The notes beneath the pieces were generated by a model that was given only the letters and a program-made list of their open reading frames with translations, had not been told where the DNA came from and made no database searches. 64,000 bases of DNA from the NCBI GenBank assembly GCA_022385805.1, contig MU277720.1, forward strand, positions 2,488 through 66,487. The letters run 5' to 3'. The stretch comes from Pilatotrama ljubarskyi. Taxonomy: Eukaryota; Basidiomycota; Agaricomycetes; Polyporales; Polyporaceae. The position numbers and the translations under genes are program-made. Below are positions 45,000 through 56,467 of the stretch, piece after piece; positions within the stretch are counted from its first letter, which is position 1; the number at the start of each line of letters is the position of its first letter.

Positions 45000-47900
45000 A
45001 TGGTTCTCTGCACAGGATGCAAGATCGACTTCACTCATTCAGGCCTTTCTAAGCACCACGGCCAGACAAATGCGCCAGAATGCCTTGCTGCGCGTGACGC
45101 TCTCCGCGCAGCTGCTTTTACGACTGAGTTCGGTCCCTCTGGCAATAACTCGACGAGTCCCTCCGCCTCACCTCCCGCAGAGCGCGGCCAGGAACCTGCG
45201 GGGCACTTCCAAGCTGACTACTTTGGCGACTACTGCGAGGACGACTTTCTTGTAGAAGCTGAAGACACTGACGACTTGGGGGACGATGACGGCTTGGACG
45301 GCGACGGCCTCCTGGGTCTGGACAGCTCTGAGTCCGACACCGATGAGGATCCCTATGAGGAGTCTGGAGGCTGGGAACCCACACCTGAACCGCTTCCCGC
45401 CGAGGATCCTGCCGAAGCTTCAAATGCAGTGGGCCAAGACCCTGGCGATGCTCTGCCTGATGGATTAGATCCACCAGAATACGACATGCCCTGTCGGCGC
45501 AACTCCCGTGAAGCTGCAGAGCGAAGCATTCCGACCAAGACTTTCGTTGTTCGCCTTGTTCACCCACTCAGGTCAGGTCGAGCTGTCATCGGAGAACGGG
45601 TCCTGCCTGCGTACTCGATGTACAAGACAGCAGTGGACGGCGAGGACCGCAATATCTGGGCACCCTTCAGGTCTCGACTAGACTGGGAAATTGCGCGCTG
45701 GGCCAAGATGCGTGGTCCCGGCTCTACTGCAGTAAGTGAACTACTGGGTATCGAGAATGTGAGTACTCCCGTTACATGCTGCTTGCCATTGTGCTCATCA
45801 AGGTCCAGCTGGCTGCCACACTTGGCCTGTCTTACACGAACGCAGCGGAGCTGAACAAAATCATCGACGATCATTTACCCTCCGGTCGACCCCGCTTCAA
45901 GCGCCGCGAGGTCGTAGTCCAAGGAGAAGCATTCGAAGTATACTACCGGGACGTACTCGAGTGCATCCGCGCGCTCTTCGGTGATCCGGAGTTCGCAAAT
46001 GACCTTCTACTTGTACCTGAGCGACACTACACCGACGAGTCCAGACAGACTCGTGTCTTCTTCGATATGCATACAGGCGATTGGTGGTGGCGTATCCAGG
46101 TACAGATCACAGCCTCTTTGTCTTTCCACAGCCATTCTGACGTTTGATTTAGAAGATACTCGATCGTCGAAGCCCTGGGGGTACCGTAATCCCGGTCATA
46201 ATATCCTCGGACAAGACTCAGCTCACTGTCTTCGGCAACAAAACCGCATATCCTGTGTACCTCACGATCGGCAATCTCCCCAAGGACGTCCGCCGCAAAC
46301 CCTCGCATCGTGGTCAAGTATTGCTTGCGTACCTGCCGACGTCGAACCTCGAACATATCGCAAACAAGGCTTCTCAACGCCGGACGCTCCTCAATCTCTT
46401 CCATGCCTGCATGCGTCACATCCTCGCCCCCCTCAAGGCTGCAGGGGAGAATGGAGTTTCGATGGCCCGGGGGGACGGCATGCTGTTCCGCTGCCACCCC
46501 ATCCTAGCGGCCTACATCGGGGATTACCCCGAACAGACTCTTGTCGCTTGCTGCAAGAAAGGCAACTGTCCTAAGTGTCCCATCCCTCGCGACGAACTCG
46601 GAAACTCTACGGACACGGAGCGCGCGATCCGAGACATCGCAGAGGTGCTTGAAGCGCTCGACTCGTACGATGAAGGCGCAACAGCCTACAAGGACGCATG
46701 CGAACGGGTGGGTATCAAGCCGGTCATTCAACCTTTCTGGCAGACCCTACCGTACGTCGACATCTACGCGTCTATAACGCCCGATATCCTCCACCAGCTC
46801 TACCAAGGGATGATCAAGCACCTCATCTCATGGATCAAGCAAGCCTATGGCCCGATCGAGATCGACGCCCGCTGTCGCCGTATGCCACCCAACCACCACC
46901 TGCGCCACTTCTACAAGGGCATCTCAAAGCTGCAACGTGTGACCGGCAAGGAGCACGCCGACATCTGCCGCATACTGATGGGATTGCTCCTCGACCTCCC
47001 CCTCCCCGGCGGACTCTCTCCCGCACGCCTTGTGCGAGCCACCCGCGCCCTGCTAGACTTCCTCTACGTCGCCCAGTACCCTGTCCAAACCACTGTTACG
47101 ATTGCAGTTCTCCGTGACGCACTTGTTCGCTTCCATGCGAATAAGTCAATCTTTGTCGACCTCGGCATTCGCTTCGACTTCCATTTCCCCAAACTCCACT
47201 CTCTCGACCACTTCCCGCTGTCGATCCGTCTCTTTGGCAGCCCGGACAACTTCGACACACAGTACTCCGAGCGCCTTCATATTGACTTCGCGAAGGACGC
47301 CTACCGAGCGACCAACCGGAAAGACGAGTTCGCGCAGATGTCACTTTGGCTGGAACGGCGGGAGAAGGTTCAACGCCACGAAGCGTTCATGGCGTGGCGC
47401 CTTTCTGAACATCATGCAGCACGAGGTGATGTCTCTGAGTCTTCAGAAAACCAAGACGATCCGCGTCGCAGTGCTGTATGTTGATCGCTTGATCTCATCG
47501 ATGACTACTAATCAATGTCTTCTCATAGTCCCTTTCCGGCATCCTACGGTCGCGTCACGTACGCAGGTATCCCTCACCCTCATCACCAATGCTCTCCGCT
47601 CTCGTCATGACAAAGCACCCGTCTGCCAAAGGTGTGCACATATCCCAACTGATCGACACCTACGGCGCACGCATCTTCCGGGAGGCACTCGCTCGCTTTG
47701 TTGTGCAATATCGGCACCCTGATTGGTCAGCGGCTCAGGTCGAGCGCGCTGCGACTGCGGTCTATCTGCCGTTCAGCACGCTCCCCGTATACCACAAGGC
47801 CAAATTCATGCTAGCTGACGTTCACAAATCCAGGGTCGCCCAGGATGCTGGCGCCCCATTGGTTGATGTTCTCCATGCTCGCCCAAGGCGTCGAGGGAAA

Positions 47901-48391
47901 TATGGTCACCAAGTCCCCGGGCGGTTTGACACTGCACTCATCAACTGCGGGACTGGACAGGAAACAGGAGTTGCCGGTGAGTGCAAAACTCGCCATCTCC
48001 CCTTGCAAACCCTGCTGCTCACTCTGCGGACACCAAAGGGTACCGCGTCGGCCAGGTCCGCGTGATCTTCAAAATCCCAAAGCGCGCCGTCGAGGCGCTC
48101 TTTCCAGATGTCGTCGCCCCCGAGCACCTTGCATACATAGAATGGTTCACTCCATTCACACAGCCGCACCGTGATCATGGAATGTACAGGGTTTCGCGCA
48201 GCCGTGACAGACAGGGCACAAACCTGGCCAGCATCATCGAGGTAGCAAAGATTCGCCGTAGCTGCCATCTGTTCCCTCATTTTGGGCCTACTGTACCGCG
48301 GGACTGGACGAGTTCTGACGTGCTCGACCGTAGTCCTTACTTCTGGGTTAACCCTTATTCTGACCGCTTTATGTATACCATTACTTTTTGA
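45000..48391 (+). mobile_element. Plavaka-family transposase gene, apparently complete
   Basis: DNA transposon of the Plavaka group found in Agaricomycetes. ATG at 45000 gives an N-terminal zinc-finger-like segment (MVLCTGCKIDFTHSGLSKHH...C). An acidic linker and NIWAPFRSRLDWEIARWAKM follow. Later exons carry PGGTVIPVIISSDKTQLTVF (catalytic-core Asp), YPVYLTIGNLPKDVRRKPS, the CCKKGNCPKC cysteine cluster and SITPDILHQLYQGMIKHLIS. The final exon has GQVRVIFKIPKRAVEALF and WTSSDVLDRSPYFWVNPYSD, with the stop at 48389-48391. No internal stops or frameshifts were found in the exons I could join (the junction near 47480-47600 is unclear). Terminal inverted repeats were not identified. Confidence 0.82.
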
Positions 48392-49689
48392 ACGTCTCGA
48401 CTGGGTACTTGTCATCTTACCACGCGCCGCCGCGACTCGGAACAGTGCAGTGTACCTAGTATTTCGTATTGTCCGTGCGAATGGCGGTGTAAACCTGCCG
48501 CGCGAGCCTGTGGGACATGCTCAGCACTTTCCCACTCAAGTGGTGCAACACGCAAGCCTTCGAGCTGCAGGAGAGCCATGCCTGAGGCTTGAGCCCAACC
48601 CGAGCCCGCCGCACAGGCGAAGGGAAGGTATCACTTGAGCGTGACTTATATGGTCACTTACCCGACTCTTATCCACCCTGTCACACCACATAAATCGGGT
48701 GCGTCCTCGCGCGTTCTGCGTCTTGAAAACACGTCCAACGGAGATTAGAGACACCCTATACTGGCTAGAAATACTTCTGTAATGGCAAACAACGGGTTGA
48801 AATGCGCAACTGAAGTCCGGCTCTACTTAGGCGGTTGGGCGCCTAATCGCCGTCACCGTCACCCGAGTCACTTCGCCTAGGTCTGCGTACCAGTCTTCAA
48901 ATCGGCGGCAGCGCGAAGCATACACTCGCGTTCGCGGTGCTTACTCATTCGCTCACTGTTTTTGTGATTCTGAAAGGTGCATGCCATGGGTCTCTCCTAG
49001 GTCAGAATAGTCTCAATGAACTTGCTGTTAGTAACTTCTAGTTTGCTGCGAGTTCAGATAGATACTTAGACACATATAGTCTGTGGGTAGGACTAACTGA
49101 GTTCTAATTCGTAGGAGCAGATTTTCCTGATGGCTCGTCACCTTGCTTGAAGGGGCAAACGCCCCTTCCCGGAGGTAACGTGTTCCTATTGGTGACATCT
49201 ACTATGGCGCTCAGTAATGTGGCCGCATCCCGCGTACGTCGGCTGAGCCACGATTAGCGGGAGGACAGGTTCGCCACCGAATGGGGGCGCTCTGGAATGC
49301 TCAATGCCCCGATTGCGGAGTCGAAGTACCACAGGATATATAGACTTGAGCACTTCGACATGGTCAGTGTCAAACCTCCCAGTATCCCCTGCACGATCTC
49401 CAGCCCAATTAACGCGAAATGCCTCCTAGCACAGCCGACGTCTGCACGATCCTGGGCACCGGCGGGCATGGCTGGCTCACAACCGGCCAATATCAGGCTG
49501 GTTCTGATGCCTCACTGCTACAGTACGTCACGTTCTTAGCGTCATTTGCATATGCCCTGCGCACTAACCAGATCGCACAGACCCCAGGACGAAAGCAACA
49601 AGGATGTCCAACGTGTACGTATCTCTCCGACTCGTGCTCTGCATAACAGAACACTTACAGCGATCTGTTCTGGCTAGGGGACTCGATTA
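48392..49689. other. Region right of Plavaka gene, no gene recognised
   Basis: About 1.3 kb, AT-richer from 48980 on. It may contain the right end of the transposon. A short hairpin (GGGGC AAAC GCCCC) lies at about 49153-49170. Confidence 0.4.
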
Positions 49690-50842
49690 ATGCAAGAAGC
49701 CGTCGGCGAGCTCTTACGCCGATCCGCATACGTCTCTCCCAAGAGTGAGACGGATCCCACCCTGCGCCATGCGCTCACCCAGCACGTCGGAAGCTGGGAC
49801 ATCAATCTCTCTACCGGCCTTCGGGACAAGATTGTCGACGCCAGCTGCAACTATGTCGAGACAGTATACGGACATACGTCGCCAGAACACCGCCAATACA
49901 TTGCTCTCTACAGCGCATGCATGCTCTACGCCGACGACCTCGGGGAGCAGGACCCTGGCGCTGTGATGGAATTCACTCGCCGCTTCATCCGAGGCGAGAA
50001 GCAGCCGAACGACGTCTTCGAGTGCCTGGCCGACGTCTTGAAACGCGCCTATGAACTGTGGCCTCAGTTCGGAGCCGACAGCATCGTCACTGGGACCTTG
50101 GACGCTCTTGCTGCCAACCACATCGAGAGTACGACTCGCGACATGGAGGTCAAGCCCTTGGCTACACGCTATCCGTCCTACCTCCGTCTCAGAGCCGGAA
50201 TTACCGCGCCATTCACGCACTTCGTCTTCCCCAAGAGTTGGAGGGAGACCCCTGAGTCCTACATCCAAATCCTTCCGTGAGTGTAGGCATTATGTCTGTT
50301 GGGTCCTAGACATGCCAGTGGAGGCTCATCGACATGATATTCAGTGAGATAGACCACTGGACGCTCGGAGCAAAGTGAGTTATCAAGCTCAATGGACAGT
50401 CTCACTCGTGACTCACTATCATTTAATGTCGTCTAGCGACATGTCAGTGGACCGCGTCACGGTCTTCCCCTTCTTCGTTCCGGAAGCTGACACCCCACCT
50501 AATAGCCTTTCCTTCTACAAGGAAGAACTCGCAGGAGAAACCAATAACTACATCCATCTGCGCTCAGCTGCGGAGCAGAGGACCGTCGACGATATATTGC
50601 GCCGATTGGTCGAGGAGGTCTCCGACACTGCCCACAGGGTGAACATGGTCATCGCCGATGATTCGGAGCTGCAGGCGGTGTGGTCCAGATACATGCAGGT
50701 CAGCTCCACGGCTTCTCTGCTCATTCCTTCTCGGCGCACCCTGCAGAGCACTGAAAATCTGTTTCCGGAACTTCAGTGCTACCTCGAGTTCCATCTCAAG
50801 ACTCCGCGGTACCGACTCGCTGAGCTCGGATTCAGCGCATGA
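49690..50842 (+). CDS. Sesquiterpene synthase, TRI5 type, copy 4
   Basis: Fourth member of the local family. ATG at 49690 gives MQEAVGELLRRSAYVSP; it is a little shorter at the N-terminus than copy 1. Exons: 49690-50276, 50345-50374, 50437-50442, 50506-50698 and 50777-50842. The Asp-rich motif is YADDLGE, the only copy here with an acid at the fifth position. The NSE motif NDILSFYKE spans the 6-base microexon CGACAT. The last exon reads CYLEFHLKTPRYRLAELGFS. All junctions are canonical and in phase with the other copies. Confidence 0.86.
50437..50442 (+). other. 6-nt microexon in terpene synthase copy 4
   Basis: CGACAT between TCTAG and GTCAGT; joins AA at 50374 to CCTTTCC at 50506 to complete the NSE motif. 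Confidence 0.8.
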
Positions 50843-51660
50843 TGGAGAATTGGGATATGGCAAAGCGTGAGCCGCAAAAGCCACCTCTGTGAAACATTCT
50901 TCGCTTCGCGCTGCTTTGGTCCGAGTCGGTGTGCGTATCCTCTCCTCCAATGGAATTGTTGCATCATCTTGCTTGACGTCCAGTGTTGGCTTGTGTGCCC
51001 CACTGCGTAGGTAGCCTGTCAAGTCACAGAAGTCTGAACTACGATAGCCGCCCCGGCGCTACCAAGCGCGTTCGAGGCCGTTGGGTGAGGTCGACCAAGC
51101 TCGAACGCCTCAGCGTGACTTGCAGCTACGGGCTGCGCTGCTCTTGTATGTACTGTAGTACTCTCTCTTATACATGTCTGCCTGGGGGAACAAGCACTGC
51201 TCCGGGCTACAGCTTGGCGTCACAGCACTACGATCCCATACCCCACCCACTGCACATCATGAACCATTCACTGCGATGGACCGAGTCCCGGGCCGCTTCT
51301 GAGATAGGACGTCCGAACCGACGGAAGCAGCTGCATAGCCAGTCGTACGCGTGTTTCTCCCGTTTTGTGCAGAATTTCAGCCTGACCGCTCTCTGGTCAG
51401 GCCTCAGGAAGCGGATGCGCTCAGAGTCTCCACGTATATTATCCCGTATGACATGCGGCAGAAGAACAAGGCAGAACACCTCGAAGTCCCTGAAATACAC
51501 GACTGTCCTTTGGGTACCGACGCAACGTTGACTGCTCAACGAACTACTACTGGCCTAGAAAGGGCCCTACAGAGATTAACTCTATGTGTCCGGGTGTGTC
51601 CGTGAACTGTCCAAGCGTCCGAGATTATCCTTTGCAGCCACATAAGTCCAAATGTGCCAC
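50843..51660. other. Intergenic stretch
   Basis: About 800 bases; no gene recognised. Confidence 0.4.
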
Positions 51661-52170
51661 TCAGGACGAGGTGGTGGCGTTGTAGACGACAGGCACGTAG
51701 GTCATGCTGACCGATACTCCAAGCGGGCCCTGAATAGAGGGTTGGCCCAGGTCAGCAGTCGTCGTCAATGCGAACAGGCTCAACGGGCGTACGTCGTTTG
51801 CGCAACCAGCCCACTCTTCGAGAACGGCGAGTTGGACCGTCTGGTCGCTGGCTGAATGGGCGCCGCCGAACCCACCCGGGCTCTTGGAGAAGTCGGGCAT
51901 GGTGAGCTGGGGCGGCGCAGGGTTCTTGGGGTACGGCACCGCTGAAAGAGGACGCCATCAGCATCTGTCACGGCTTCATGTACGGCTGCAGACGGCGAGG
52001 CGCCCTTCGTCCGTCATGATGACGAAACGAGCCTCGGCGGGCCAGTACTCACCCGGATAGTTGGCGTAGTCGAACCGCCCGAAGAAGTGGCCGCCCATGA
52101 AGACGTCGGTAGGCGCGAGCGAGGACGGCACGTCCGTGATGAGCCAGACCGAGGCCGCGTACGTGGACCG
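51661..52170 (-). pseudogene. C-terminal fragment of an unrecognised gene
   Basis: On the reverse strand two exons join in frame through a normal intron (about 51942-51988, GTACAT/TTTCAG). They read STYAASVWLITDVPSSLAPT, then FFGRFDYANYPGEYWPAEAR, then PYPKNPAPPQLTMPDFSKSP, and finally GPLGVSVSMTYVPVVYNATT before a stop at 51661. This looks like the last 150 or so residues of a structured protein, not a chance frame. I do not recognise the family. Beyond about 52170 the protein-like character stops and repeat-like GC-rich DNA begins. Probably a truncated gene. Confidence 0.5.
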
Positions 52171-52520
52171 TGTCGGACATTTCTCACGAGCGTCCGGATG
52201 CCTCGGGAGCCCACGGGAGGCCCCGCGGACCGGCCCGAAGTCGGGAGGCATCTCGAGGGCGAACAAATCATCGGGAGGGCCTCGTGTACACCTCGAGATG
52301 ACGTCTCGAGATCTAGTCGGCTGCTGGAGGCGGTGCCACCATCGCGAGGCCCGCCCACATCGTGAGGGGATCCCGACGTCGACTACCGTCCCCCGGGTCC
52401 ATCGGGAGGCTCGGAGCGATCTGCCGAGTCTTTTAGCGAGCTCGCGTACCTGCAGCGTACCTCTGGAGAGTGGATGGGGCCTCGGCGGGGTCTCCGAGGA
52501 TGTCGGACTGCCTCTCCCTA
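52171..52520. repeat. GC-rich stretch with recurring TCGGGAGG motif
   Basis: TCGGGAG(G/C) recurs at about 52202, 52242, 52268 and 52399, mixed with CTCGAG palindromes (52242-52312). No coding potential recognised. Confidence 0.4.
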
Positions 52521-52747
52521 CCACTCTCGCCTCTTCTACTTACTTCTATTGTCTTATCTTTTATATATCAGCCCACTTACTCGTTCTTTCTTACTCCTAC
52601 CTTACTGTTGCTTGACTCGCTGTTCTTACCTTGTTTGTTGCTCACTATGTGCTTAGTGGTTAATCACTCTATTTCGGCTTACACTTGCAGTTTGTTATAC
52701 ACTTCAATCCATTCTGTTACATGGTAGTTTATACTTAGTGTACATCT

Positions 52748-52835
52748 GGCGGTCCCCGGATTCGAACGCGCGAGTCTCTGAGTTAGGGGCGCTTACTACT
52801 TAACCTGGATGTCAAAACCGCTAGGCCACCGGTCC
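52748..52835 (-). repeat. tRNA-like / SINE-like element
   Basis: On the reverse strand TGGCCTAGCGG fits an A box and GTTCGAATCC a B box, 88 bases overall, as in Leu/Ser-type tRNAs. However, the T stem and the acceptor stem do not pair properly, so a working tRNA is unlikely. The A-rich reverse strand downstream (52500-52740) would fit a SINE body. Either a tRNA pseudogene or the head of a SINE. Confidence 0.45.
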
Positions 52836-53186
52836 TTTGTACCTCTAGTTTTGTGAATCAATAAGTAGCAAGGTTCAGTCGTTCTGGACTTCGAGGAAAA
52901 GCACATGCGATGGGCAATGAATATGAGTCGCAAGTTCTCCCGCCGGTAGATAGACAGCGTGTAGAAATCAATATCCAGAGACGTTGTAACTCGAGAGACA
53001 ACTGTTGTACACCTGTGACAGATCTGGTAGTAATAGCGCGCGCGCGCGCCCGCCTCCCGCCTCCCGCCTCCCGAGTCCCGACTCGTATCGTAACGTGTGA
53101 AGCTCGGGTTCAGATCAGTAATCGTACAGCGTCGTTGGGAATAGATGAACACAGTGCGACAGAGACATACTTGCATGGGAAGAATT
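52836..53186. other. Intergenic with simple repeats
   Basis: Contains an alternating CG tract (about 53036-53049) followed by CCGCCTCC-type tandem units to about 53085. No gene. Confidence 0.5.
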
Positions 53187-55706
53187 CTAGGTAGCGCGAG
53201 ACCTGGTTCTGGTCATCCGCCCTGTCACGGCTGGGCCCGGGGCTGGCTCAGGTGCCGTCGCCGCCACCGCCACCGCCGCTGAGGCTGCCGCAAGCACATC
53301 TGGTGCGTCGTCGCGCCCTTCAAGTTGCACATCGGAAGTGTTCTGCTGGCCACGACCGCGTCCACGCCCGCGCCCGCGCCCTCCTCCACGTTTGCCGCGG
53401 CCACCCCTCGCGACCGTGCTGTTCTCCGCCAAGTGTACATGAGCCGGAGCGTCGGCAGGAGTCGATTCCAGCCGCGGTATAACGTCCCGGTCGCCGAGAT
53501 GCGCTCGCATGAGAGAGACATCTTGAAGCTGCGCCACCAGGGCGTCTGCGCTAGCCTGTTCTTGGCTTTCCCGAGGCTCATCCGCGGGGCCAGCAGAGTG
53601 TGGCGTATATACGAGAACAGGGTGATAGAGGGCAGCGCGCGGGGCTTCATGTGCGGCGTTCCCGGGGGTGACGACGGCAGCCCCACCTTGGCCCCCTGCA
53701 TGCACGGGTAAGGGGGCCGAAGAGCTCGACGGGAGCATATCGGCCTGACCAGCACTGACGACCCCCGAGTGCGACACCGACGTCGCCGATATGGGCCTCG
53801 GCCTGACGCGAGCACCACTGGAGGTCGGCGGTGCTGCCGGTTGAGCGACTCTGTTGTTTGAGATGCCGGCGTAAGAGACGCCTGATGATGTCGCAACGGC
53901 ATGTTGGTCGACACGGACGTCAGCGGCGCCTGAGCCTGGAGCATAGAGAGGTTGCGCCGCAGTAGCGGCGCGATGCGGAGGCGCGGGAGCAGGGTTGCGT
54001 ACCGTCTCCTGGGCGTGATAGGGTTCCAAACGAAATACGGAGGGGTTCTGATGAGATGGGATAGAAGCCGATGTCGTGCTGGGCTGATGGACCGGTACGT
54101 TGTCCGGAGCGGAGGGCCGAACAGGGGATGCGATGATGGGAGGTTCGTCCAATTCCACGCTGAGATCACTAGCCAGGATGGCCAAGTCACGCGGATCTGC
54201 CTGGGTACGCACAGCGGATGTAGAAGCATCTGTCGGGGGGGCAGACGGGTTGTCGACACCCCTGAAGACTTCGGCCTCCAGCCAGGTCAGCACGAGTTGC
54301 ATACGGGCGGCCCTGCCATACTCGACCAGTATGCTCATGTACTGGGAGAAGAGGTACGCATATTTTGTACCCGTGTTCGAGCCGACTGCTTCAAACGTCT
54401 GATCGTGAGAGAGGAGATATCGCACCTATGAGAGCGGTATGTGAGCATACTGAACGCACTGTCGATTTGAAGGGACTTACGCCTATGGCCGCGTAGGCCA
54501 CCATGCCATAGGTCAGCTTGTTCAGCTTCCAACCCCTACCGAGCGACGACTCCATTGGCTGATCTTGGATCAGCGAGCTCGAACCGAAGAGCATCAAACG
54601 TATGAACTGAAGAAGTCGGGTTGTGTCTGAGCTACCGAGTCGAAGTGCAGACTGCAGCTTCGTGGACGGCTCACCTTAGCCACGGCGAGGCTCTTGAAAA
54701 TGTATCTTGTGTCCTTTGCCTCCGATTCAGGAGGTGCATGCGGAAAGAGGATGGGCGGGTACAAATCGTGAGGATGCCCACGCCAGTATTGACACTGCGG
54801 GTCGTTTTCTATCGCTTTCAGTTGGTTCGGGGACTTCACCGTTACGATCGGATTGAATTTCCCAGCGTCGATGAGATGTGAGAAGATGTTGACCCGCTCG
54901 CCTCTCGCGTTGGACATTGTCTTGCTCTTTTGGTCCTGGAGAGCCCCGCAGAACTGATATCGGAGATTCAGTGCATGCAAAGCAGGAATTTGACTTCGAC
55001 GTACCTGAGCAATAAGGTATTCATTGGTGATATGCGGACGGGCGACCTCGGGCATCAAGTCGTACACCTCAGCGGCGTAGGCGCGATTGAGTGCGAGCGC
55101 CTTGTCCTCGTCGCTGCAGTGCACTGGGTAGCGCGTGGAGAAATCGAGGGGATCGACGCGCGGTCGTTCGTTGGCGAGCTGCCATACATCTTCCGAGGGG
55201 GGCCATGGTCTATAGAGCATAGAGTACTTGCGACCGATCCCTCGGACGAGCGACACTAGTGGCGCAAGGGGGTGGGGAGACTCCACTACTCCAGGCTCGG
55301 CAGTGGTAGAGCTGCTGGCGGAGACCGATGTATCGTCTTGCTTCGCCGACGCCTTGCGAGAAGCTCTGCTACGAGGCTTGCTAGCCTGCGCGAGCTTCAT
55401 CTCGAGCTGACGAATCTTCTCGCGATGCTCTTGTGCTTCGCGTTGCATGGCATGTAAGGCCTGTAGGGATATTTTCAGCGATGTAGTCAAATACTAGATC
55501 CCTCGTATACGTACCTCTTGATAGGCCCCACCCGACGCACTCTGACCAGTAGTCTGAGTAGGAATCGGCCGCCTCACGTTTGCTTGCCCGAAGCCAGGCT
55601 CGACGAATTCTTCTTCCTCTTCTTCTTCATCGTCGTCGTCAAAGTCGATTGGGATATGCTCGCCGTTGTACTGAGCCCCGCTTCCGCGGTGCTGGAAGGG
55701 CCTCAT
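53187..55706 (-). CDS. DUF6698-like uncharacterised protein
   Basis: Resembles a family common in Agaricomycete genomes; function unknown. Reverse-strand ATG at 55706 begins MRPFQHRGSGAQYNGEHIPI, then an Asp/Glu run. A coiled coil (AMQREAQEHREKIRQLEMKL) follows. The conserved middle includes VDPLDFSTRYPVHCSDEDKA, the segment SNARGERVNIFSHLIDAGKF and YWRGHPHDLYPPILFPHAPP. Next are RGWKLNKLTYGMVAYAAIG and RYLLSHDQTFEAVGSNTGTK, and a long Pro/Ser/Ala-rich tail with an RG-rich stretch (RGRGRGRGRG). The stop is at 53187-53189. About five introns. Family assignment is from remembered sequence character and is moderate. Confidence 0.55.
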
Positions 55707-56467
55707 GGCTGCCCACAATTGCAGGAAGTTAGTGCGACGGAGTTATAACAGGACGGCTTGACTCACTAGTGGAGTGCGTGATATAGAACGATGCAATGGG
55801 CTCCGCTACGCGTCGCAGCTTGTTTGCGGTAGTGCCGGCTCACGGCGGCTTCGCTTTGGTGGATTTTACTTGGCGGAGTCCCCTTATATACGCCTTGCCC
55901 GTCGACCTGGGTGCCCTGAGTATTAATCGTAAGCATCACGGGAGCAGCGGCATTTGCATACCGTTGGGCCAAGATTCCGCTTCTGCAGGGGCTTCTATGC
56001 ACGGCATCGTGATCGGGTCGTCGCGCGAAGGCGCGATAGCACGTAAGTTACTCACCGTGCATGCGGTTCTACTAGGGTGTGGTGCGACGACGATCAGGGC
56101 AAAGGCGAGATGTTTGCAGAGCCGACATATAAAGATGTGGCCAGACCTGGCATCAGCACGTCAGAGCATACGCACGCTGCACGGAAATGAAACAAGTTAC
56201 ATCTTCTGGTCCGGAAGGGAAGTCACGCAGTGGCCGAGAATGATACGTGATCGTTGAGGCCGCGTTGTGTCTGCCATCACCTCACGTTGAGAAGCCCACC
56301 GGGTTGAGATTGAAATGGGCGCGAGCGTTTCTGTCCGCCGCCTTCAGCCCCGGCAAGGCAGACAACACGCACCCTGTAGTACACACGCACCCGACAAATC
56401 AATAACCGATGGTCAGGTGGCTTAATCAGATGGATGTACATCACACATACAGTCCCCTTATACGATG
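55707..56467. other. Spacer without recognised gene
   Basis: About 760 bases. A + strand frame at 55796-56257 has no recognisable domain and is not called. Confidence 0.4.

Noticed and set aside
52748..52835. Functional tRNA gene
   Set aside because: A and B boxes match, but the T stem (GCGCG against CCGGG) and the acceptor stem do not pair.
53036..53090. CG-alternating and CCGCCTCC repeats as a functional element
   Set aside because: Short simple-sequence DNA with no further structure.
55796..56257. + strand 153-residue frame
   Set aside because: No recognisable domain and no supporting splice structure or promoter.
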